Shown here: positions 7,907 through 11,772 of the stretch, piece after piece
Layout: every line of letters starts with the position of its first letter
Numbering within the stretch: the stretch's first letter is position 1
Translations under genes and position numbers: made by a program
Assembly: GCA_013202315.1 (NCBI GenBank)
Contig: JABMRZ010000301.1
Span: 1 to 11,772, forward strand
Source of the DNA: Candidatus Tariuqbacter arcticus
GTDB taxonomy: Bacteria > Electryoneota > Tariuqbacteria > Tariuqbacterales > Tariuqbacteraceae
DNA: 11,772 nt
Direction: 5' to 3'
The notes under the pieces: generated by a model
Databases searched by the model: none
What the model was told of the DNA's origin: nothing
Seen by the model: the letters and a program-made list of their open reading frames with translations, nothing else

Positions 7907-7922
7907 TGGTATGTTATTTGCT
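7907..7922 (+). promoter_or_regulatory. Sigma-54 (-24/-12) promoter candidate
   Basis: The sequence TGGTATGTTATTTGCT matches the RpoN consensus TGGYAYR-N4-TTGCW. GG at 7908-7909 and GC at 7920-7921 are separated by exactly 10 bases, the strict spacing of this promoter class. Transcription would start near 7932, about 44 bases before the zinc-ribbon gene's ATG. It stands in the longest spacer of the operon, just where the hook genes begin. Sigma-54 control of hook genes is established in several flagellated bacteria. That this site is used here is inference. Confidence 0.72.
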
Positions 7923-7959
7923 TTATAACATATTGGATATATTCAACTTTTCTAAAATG

Positions 7960-7970
7960 AAAGGTGGTGA
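7960..7970 (+). promoter_or_regulatory. Ribosome binding site AAAGGTGGTGA of the zinc-ribbon gene
   Basis: One mismatch from AAAGGAGGTGA, the complement of the 16S rRNA 3' end, ending 5 bases before the ATG at 7976. It decides the start: the in-frame GTG codons at 7964 and 7967 lie inside this site and are therefore unlikely starts. Confidence 0.75.
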
Positions 7971-7975
7971 ATGAA

Positions 7976-8200
7976 ATGCGCTGTCATTGCGGTTCAAGTA
8001 AATTCGCTCCTCTGGGTGTTCAGGAACTTTTCGATAAGAAGGCTTCCAAGTTGGGGAGGAAGGAGATTTACTTGGTGAATTGCCAGGAATGCGGAACGAC
8101 GCTTTCTTGCTCCAAACATTTTTATTATGTATTGAAATATTTTGAAACAGCCGAGCAAATTGAGAAAAATACGGATGGACTGTTTAAACTCGCTCATTAA
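7976..8200 (+). CDS. Small zinc-ribbon protein of unknown function in flagellar operon
   Basis: I do not recognise this 74-residue protein as a named family. It has Cys at 3, 5, 36, 39 and 45, in the layout C-H-C-G-S at the N-terminus and C-Q-E-C-G-T-T in the middle. This resembles a two-knuckle zinc ribbon whose first knuckle is C-x-C rather than C-x2-C. The C-terminal third is helical and has no membrane segment or signal peptide. It is the first gene after the sigma-54 promoter candidate and has a near-perfect ribosome site. It ends 19 bases before flgD, so it is very likely co-expressed with the hook cap. A regulatory or assembly role is possible but not shown. The coding status is supported by the ribosome site and cysteine pattern. 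Confidence 0.75.
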   Translation: MRCHCGSSKFAPLGVQELFDKKASKLGRKEIYLVNCQECGTTLSCSKHFYYVLKYFETAEQIEKNTDGLFKLAH

Positions 8201-8201
8201 A

Positions 8202-8215
8202 AGAAAGGAGGTGAT
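8202..8215 (+). promoter_or_regulatory. Perfect 14-base Shine-Dalgarno of flgD
   Basis: AGAAAGGAGGTGAT is complementary without mismatch to the conserved 3' end of bacterial 16S rRNA. The GGAGG core ends 8 bases before the TTG at 8220 and fixes that non-ATG start. Such length is rare and may compensate for the weak TTG codon. Confidence 0.85.
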
Positions 8216-8219
8216 TTAG

Positions 8220-8915
8220 TTGCCGATAATAGAGCAGACTTATGGCGCCAATTCCACTAATATGCTGAATACGCTGGGCGGCAATGGCGGTGATACCATT
8301 ATGGGGCAGGACGACTTCTTGGCGATGCTGGTCACCCAGTTGAACTATCAGGACCCGATGTCACCGATGGACAGCCAGCAGTTCGCCACCCAATTGGCGC
8401 AATTCACTTCGGTGGAGCAGTTGATGGCTATTAATCAGAACCTTGCGGCTTCCCTTGAGGCGCAGATGCTGCTTAACCAATCGATTAACAACACGCTATC
8501 CGCTCAGTTGATAGGTTTGGAAGTTGAAGCCACTAACGATGTCGTTCATTGGGAAAACGGCGAAGCGAGCTCGATAATGTATAACCTGCCGGGCAGCGCC
8601 AGCACGGTTACCATCGAAATCTATGATTCGGACGGTGAATTGGTGGCGACGGAGAGTTTAGGCGCTCAGCCGGCTGGCGATCAGACATTCGTTTGGGACG
8701 GCAAGAATGAAACTGGCGCAACGGTTCCTGAAGGGGATTACACTTTCGAAGTGACGGCTGAAACTTCAGCCGGTAATCAATTGAGTGTTGAACAATTCAT
8801 TTCGGGAATTATAACCGGTATAACCTACGAAAATGGTCAGGCGGTTATAAATATGGGTGGTCTCCCCATAGCTTTGTCAAATGTAACGGCGTTGAATTTG
8901 CCTGGTGAAGGCTGA
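8220..8915 (+). CDS. flgD: Flagellar hook assembly (cap) protein FlgD
   Basis: FlgD caps the growing hook and is needed for FlgE polymerisation, after which it is discarded. The 231-residue product has the family N-terminal domain, with GQDDFLAMLVTQLNYQDPMS (29-48) and FATQLAQFTSVEQL (55-68). A FlgD Ig-like domain follows (about 118-205), with IEIYDSDGELV, then FVWDGKNETGATVPEGDYTF. A Tudor-like C-terminus ends the protein. Translation begins at TTG, supported by the 14-base ribosome site just upstream. No ATG suits better, since the first Met after the start is residue 15. It lies between the zinc-ribbon gene and the TIGR02530 gene and probably shares the sigma-54 promoter at 7907. Confidence 0.95.
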   Translation: MPIIEQTYGANSTNMLNTLGGNGGDTIMGQDDFLAMLVTQLNYQDPMSPMDSQQFATQLAQFTSVEQLMAINQNLAASLEAQMLLNQSINNTLSAQLIGLEVEATNDVVHWENGEASSIMYNLPGSASTVTIEIYDSDGELVATESLGAQPAGDQTFVWDGKNETGATVPEGDYTFEVTAETSAGNQLSVEQFISGIITGITYENGQAVINMGGLPIALSNVTALNLPGEG

Positions 8916-8919
8916 TTAT

Positions 8920-8961
8920 CAGAATGCTGAATACTGAATACTGAATACTGAATTCTGAATA
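8920..8961. repeat. Heptamer tandem array, unit CTGAATA, between flgD and next gene
   Basis: Seen directly: six in-phase units. Units 2-4 are perfect CTGAATA (8927-8947), followed by CTGAATT and another CTGAATA, and preceded by a degenerate CAGAATG. It occupies most of the 75-bp spacer. The end runs into GAATA-TAG-TATTC (8957-8969), a small dyad. The unit differs from the two other arrays in the window but has the same length. Confidence 0.85.
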
Positions 8962-8990
8962 TAGTATTCTTCATTAAACAGGAGACTGAA

Positions 8991-9401
8991 TTGGTACAAG
9001 AAGTAAATATGCTGTCTGCGGAGATGCTGAGGCTCAGGCGGCTTCAGCAGATGGAGGCGCTGAAGCCCCCGGTTCAGCCGAAACCCGCTGAACGTGCGAA
9101 GGGAGAACCGAGTTTTGCGGAAGTGCTGGAAAGCGAGATGTCGGCTCCCGATGTGCGGTTTTCGGCGCATGCGGTCAGTCGATTGCTTGACAGGGAGATA
9201 GTCCTGTCGAAGGGGGAGATCGATCGTATTCGTCAAGGCGTGGGAAAGGCGGCTGATAAGGGAGCGAAGGAGTCTCTGGTGCTGATGGATGATAAAGCGT
9301 TTGTGGTTTCCGTCGAAAATAGGACGGTAATCACCGCCATCACCGGGGAGAGTCTGAAGGATAATGTGTTCACCAAAATCGACAGTGCGGTCATTGTATA
9401 G
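8991..9401 (+). CDS. TIGR02530-type flagellar operon protein
   Basis: The 136-residue product matches my knowledge of the TIGR02530 flagellar operon protein family, found between flgD and flgE in many operons and of undefined biochemical role. The hallmark C-terminal block is present from about residue 54. It contains VRFSAHAVSRLLDREIVLS, then KAADKGAKESLVLMDDKAFV, and VSVENRTVITAITGESLKDN followed by VFTKID. The first 50 residues are a less conserved, Pro/Lys/Glu-rich stretch. The start is TTG at 8991 because AGGAGA (8980-8985) is 5 bases upstream. The in-frame ATG at 9009 is too far from it. There is no signal peptide or membrane segment. By its place it should serve hook assembly, but that is inference. 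Confidence 0.85.
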   Translation: MVQEVNMLSAEMLRLRRLQQMEALKPPVQPKPAERAKGEPSFAEVLESEMSAPDVRFSAHAVSRLLDREIVLSKGEIDRIRQGVGKAADKGAKESLVLMDDKAFVVSVENRTVITAITGESLKDNVFTKIDSAVIV

Positions 9402-9512
9402 CTTTTGGACTTATTATTCGGGCGATTTTCCCGGGCAAATTAAACCATTCACCAGTAATTAACAAGGCAGACAGTTAACACATTTAATCTTCGATTAAAA
9501 AATCAAACAACA

Positions 9513-9539
9513 GGGGCTGGACCTCAAAGAGGAAGCCCC
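9513..9539 (+). other. Stem-loop 1 of the flgE leader
   Basis: GGGGCT (9513-9518) pairs with AGCCCC (9534-9539), and an inner stem CCTC (9522-9525) pairs with GAGG (9529-9532) around an AAA loop. Three unpaired bases on one side and one on the other separate the two stems. No T tract follows, so it is not a normal terminator. Confidence 0.6.
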
Positions 9540-9540
9540 C

Positions 9541-9564
9541 CGGCGCTGAATGACAGAGGCGCCG
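9541..9564 (+). other. Stem-loop 2 of the flgE leader
   Basis: CGGCGC (9541-9546) pairs with GCGCCG (9559-9564) around a 12-base loop. It lies one base after stem-loop 1 and 15 bases before the flgE ribosome site. Confidence 0.6.
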
Positions 9565-9594
9565 ATTCTAACCAAAAATGGAGGTCATTAGACC

Positions 9595-11586
9595 ATGATA
9601 AGAGCATTATATGCAGCCGTATCAGGCTTAAACAATCATCAGTTGAAACTGGATGTGATTGGCAACAATATCGCCAATATCAACACATACGGCTTCAAGG
9701 GCTCCCGCATAACATTTGCGGAGACTTTAGCTCAGCAAGAAGGGGCTCCTTATGCGCCTCACGACAGATTCGGGGGCGTTAATCCGATGGAGGTTGGATT
9801 GGGCATAAAGACGAGTTCAATCGACAACAATTTTACTCAGGGTAATCTTTTATCCACGGGGATAACTACTGATTTAGCCGTTCAGGGTGACGGATTCTTC
9901 GTTATTTCCGATGGATTGAAGAATTACTACACCAGGGCGGGAGCGTTTCAGATCGACGCCCAAGGTCAATTAGTAGCTCAGGGCGGCCGGTATTTCGTTC
10001 AGGGAAGGTTGGCTGATGCCAGCGGGAACATCGCCTCCGGCACTAATGTTCAGAACATAACCCTTCCGTTCGGGGAGAAAGAGCCTGCGAAGGCGACTTC
10101 TTCTATCGACTATTTCTGCAACTTAAACGCCGATTCGGATGCGCTGCAAAAGATTAATACCGCCAGTGACGCTTATGTCACTTTCGCATCGGTGAACGCC
10201 ACCCAAGATCCTACCACAGGTTATCCCTATGATGTAGTTACGGGCACTAACGATGAGCTGGAGATAGCATTGGGAAGCGGTAGTTCGGTAACAATAGCAG
10301 TAGCAGAGGGAACTTATGCGGATTCCGCGGCTTTAGGCGATGCTATTAACGATGCGATCGGAGATAGTAGTTTAGGCGGCGGAGTGAGCGCGTTCGTCGA
10401 TTCAGAAACTGGTTTTATCAGATTCAGGACGGTTGATTTGGGTTCCGACACCAGTTTGACCATTACCGGCGGTATCGCCGGCACTCTATCTGGTGATCTG
10501 GGGATTACGGCGAATACTACCGGGACAGGCGCAGTCACCACTTCCACCCTCTTGAACGATTTGTTCTATCCGATTTCCGAGGGGTACAATGACAATGAGC
10601 TGTCAGCGCTTGACACCATAGACATCACCGGTTCCGAGTCGGATGGGACCTCGGTCAGTGCGATTTATACATATACTGAAGGTGATACGGTCGCTGAACT
10701 TATAGCCGCAATCGACAGCGCTTTTGCCGGCTCCGAAGCAACCCTTGACAGTGAAGGTAAGATTGTTGTAACGGACAATTATGCCGGTTCGAGTTCAAGT
10801 GTTGTGAGTTTGAATGCGGGTTCAGGTGTTAATTTTCTCACGCCGAGTTTCGATGTTACTCAAGACGGCAGAGACGCCGGCACTCATTCAACCTCTATCA
10901 ATGTATATGATAGTCTTGGCAATGCACATTTGGTAGAGATGATTTTCACCAAGGCTCCGGATACTAATTCATGGACCTGGGAGGCGAAGGTTGATAATGG
11001 ATTGATAACACCGACTGCGGGTTCAAGTGGGACATTAACCTTCAACAACGACGGTTCTTTGGCTACTTTTAATTACGATGACGATGATAGTGCGTTGATA
11101 TTTACGCCAAGCGGGGCTGATGCGGTTTCTATCAATATGAATCCGGGAACTCCGGGAAATTTTGATGGGATCACTCAGTTCGATTCACCGTCGACCACGA
11201 TTGCGATTTCTCAGGACGGCTACACAATGGGCGATTTGGAGGACATATCGATAGGAGTCGACGGGACGATTGCCGGCGCTTTCTCCAACGGTGTAGTCAG
11301 AACGCTTGGACAGATAGTCCTCGCCGATTTCACCAATACCGGCGGATTGTCCAAGGCGGGAAATAATATGTATGTGGAAAGCCCAAACAGCGGTCAGGCG
11401 GTGATTGGCGCCGCTCAGACCAACTTCAGTGCATCAATCAATTCGGGTTATGTGGAAATGTCCAATGTCGATTTGACGCGGGAGTTCACCGAGTTGATTG
11501 TGGCGCAAAGGGGATTTCAAGCTAATGCCAGGGTAATACAGACCTCGGATATGGTATTGGCAGAGATTAACGGACTCAAGAGGTAA
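9595..11586 (+). CDS. flgE: Flagellar hook protein FlgE, long form
   Basis: FlgE polymerises into the hook, the universal joint outside the cell. The N-terminal rod-type domain (MIRALYAAVSGLNNHQLKLD, then VIGNNIANINTYGFKGSR) and the C-terminal partner (NVDLTREFTELIVAQRGFQA, then SDMVLAEINGLKR) are intact. The internal FlgE domain (about 433-540, SINVYDSLGNAHLVEMIFTK and following) is also present. At 663 residues it is longer than the roughly 400-residue enteric form. The extra length lies at about 180-420 and includes two inserts resembling flagellin-IN repeats (about 219-297 and 338-410). There is one cysteine, C175, in CNLNAD, with lysines at 162 and 166. GGAGGT (9580-9585) is 9 bases before the ATG and may be masked by leader structure. 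Confidence 0.95.
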   Translation: MIRALYAAVSGLNNHQLKLDVIGNNIANINTYGFKGSRITFAETLAQQEGAPYAPHDRFGGVNPMEVGLGIKTSSIDNNFTQGNLLSTGITTDLAVQGDGFFVISDGLKNYYTRAGAFQIDAQGQLVAQGGRYFVQGRLADASGNIASGTNVQNITLPFGEKEPAKATSSIDYFCNLNADSDALQKINTASDAYVTFASVNATQDPTTGYPYDVVTGTNDELEIALGSGSSVTIAVAEGTYADSAALGDAINDAIGDSSLGGGVSAFVDSETGFIRFRTVDLGSDTSLTITGGIAGTLSGDLGITANTTGTGAVTTSTLLNDLFYPISEGYNDNELSALDTIDITGSESDGTSVSAIYTYTEGDTVAELIAAIDSAFAGSEATLDSEGKIVVTDNYAGSSSSVVSLNAGSGVNFLTPSFDVTQDGRDAGTHSTSINVYDSLGNAHLVEMIFTKAPDTNSWTWEAKVDNGLITPTAGSSGTLTFNNDGSLATFNYDDDDSALIFTPSGADAVSINMNPGTPGNFDGITQFDSPSTTIAISQDGYTMGDLEDISIGVDGTIAGAFSNGVVRTLGQIVLADFTNTGGLSKAGNNMYVESPNSGQAVIGAAQTNFSASINSGYVEMSNVDLTREFTELIVAQRGFQANARVIQTSDMVLAEINGLKR

Positions 11587-11599
11587 TTCTTGATATAGC

Positions 11600-11625
11600 G
11601 GGGGGCGGTTTAATCGCCGCCCCTC
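11600..11625 (+). terminator. GC-rich hairpin after flgE
   Basis: GGGGCGG (11602-11608) pairs with CCGCCCC (11617-11623) around an 8-base loop, with one G-U and one G-C pair extending it. It starts 14 bases after the flgE stop. No T run follows, so it is not a classical intrinsic terminator. It may pause transcription or protect the 3' end of the message. Confidence 0.45.
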
Positions 11626-11738
11626 CATCCCCCCTATTGAAGTTGCCCGCCGCAAAAGCTTTCCATTTAACAATATATCACCACTGTTGGGATTTTCCCT
11701 CGTTTATCATTTGAATACCCTATATTTGTTGTTGTTAT

Positions 11739-11767
11739 AAGAGAAACCCTCATGAGAGGGTCTCTTT
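11739..11767 (+). terminator. Bulged hairpin with short T tract near window end
   Basis: ACCCTC (11746-11751) pairs with GAGGGT (11756-11761) around ATGA. After a two-base A bulge, AAGAG (11739-11743) pairs with CTCTT (11762-11766). A short T tract follows and the window then ends. It is a plausible terminator of the flgE transcript or part of a following gene's leader. The downstream sequence is not available to decide. The rest of 11587-11772 shows no gene. Confidence 0.45.
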
Positions 11768-11772
11768 CGCGA

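Larger units (their letters stand above)
9402..9594 (+). promoter_or_regulatory. Structured leader/spacer upstream of flgE
   Basis: This 193-base gap holds no gene. It contains a 4-bp stem CGGG/CCCG (9419-9433), then an AT-rich stretch, then two adjacent stem-loops (9513-9539 and 9541-9564), then the flgE ribosome site GGAGGT (9580-9585). GACCTC in the first stem-loop (9520-9525) is complementary to GAGGTC at 9581-9586, which includes the ribosome site. GGTC-ATTA-GACC (9583-9594) forms a small hairpin up to the ATG. The pairings exclude each other, as in translational switches. I recognise no known riboswitch class and no sigma-54 or FliA promoter here. Confidence 0.5.

Noticed and set aside
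7964..7975. GTG as the zinc-ribbon protein start
   Set aside because: The GTG codons are part of the AAAGGTGGTGA ribosome site itself.
8920..8961. CRISPR-like array
   Set aside because: Units are 7 bp and contiguous, with no spacers and no cas genes.
9542..9568. FliA (sigma-28) promoter from GCCGATTC at 9561-9568
   Set aside because: The position of the upstream element holds GGCGCTGA, unlike TAAAGTTT. The -10-like match is part of a stem-loop.
9402..9594. Known c-di-GMP riboswitch before flgE
   Set aside because: The conserved GEMM core segments that I know are absent. Only generic stem-loops are visible.
10314..10547. Reading frame on the minus strand within flgE, and similar ones elsewhere
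   Set aside because: They lie wholly inside well-recognised + strand genes, have no ribosome sites I could support, and their products look like antisense shadows.

Overview
The window is one block of a bacterial flagellar operon. All recognised genes are on the + strand, and no convincing gene lies on the other strand. The order is fliE, fliF, fliG, fliH, fliI, fliJ, a membrane-anchored MotE/YlxF-like gene, fliK, a small zinc-ribbon gene, flgD, a TIGR02530-type flagellar operon gene, then flgE. Apart from the small zinc-ribbon gene, this is close to the fla/che operon order of Bacillus subtilis and many deep-branching flagellated bacteria. GC content is moderate. Several genes have strong Shine-Dalgarno sites, one a 14-base perfect complement of the 16S rRNA 3' end. 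A -24/-12 (sigma-54) promoter is present, and short spacers carry heptameric tandem repeats. These traits suggest an uncultured bacterium outside Bacteroidetes proper, perhaps an FCB-type candidate phylum, but the phylum cannot be fixed from this window.

Region 1 (1-6343) encodes the basal body and export apparatus. FliE (rod base) and FliF (MS ring) are followed by FliG (rotor/switch), then by the export ATPase set FliH, FliI and FliJ, then by the single-pass membrane protein with an MgtE-N-like C-terminal domain. Some junctions are tight: fliF/fliG is 4 bp apart and fliJ/motE-like 1 bp apart. The spacers before fliH (70 bp) and fliI (127 bp) are looser, and both genes lack a good Shine-Dalgarno at normal distance.

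Region 2 (6344-7765) holds FliK, the hook-length ruler, behind a spacer with a heptamer array.

Region 3 (7766-9401) opens with a 198-bp spacer containing a strong sigma-54 promoter match. A 74-residue zinc-ribbon protein, FlgD (hook cap) and the TIGR02530 protein follow. The hook genes may therefore form a separately controlled, RpoN-dependent later class inside the early operon.

Region 4 (9402-11772) is flgE with a structured 193-base leader. The leader has two stable stem-loops, a segment complementary to the flgE Shine-Dalgarno, and a small hairpin touching that site. FlgE is long (663 aa), carries two inserts resembling flagellin-IN repeats, and has a single cysteine placed as in spirochaete hook proteins that form lysinoalanine cross-links. 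Hairpins follow flgE, the last at the window edge.

The points most worth checking are the sigma-54 promoter, the flgE leader as a possible translational switch, the FlgE Cys/Lys pair, the octad-repeat linker of the MotE-like protein, the unassigned zinc-ribbon protein, and the three different heptamer arrays in the spacers.
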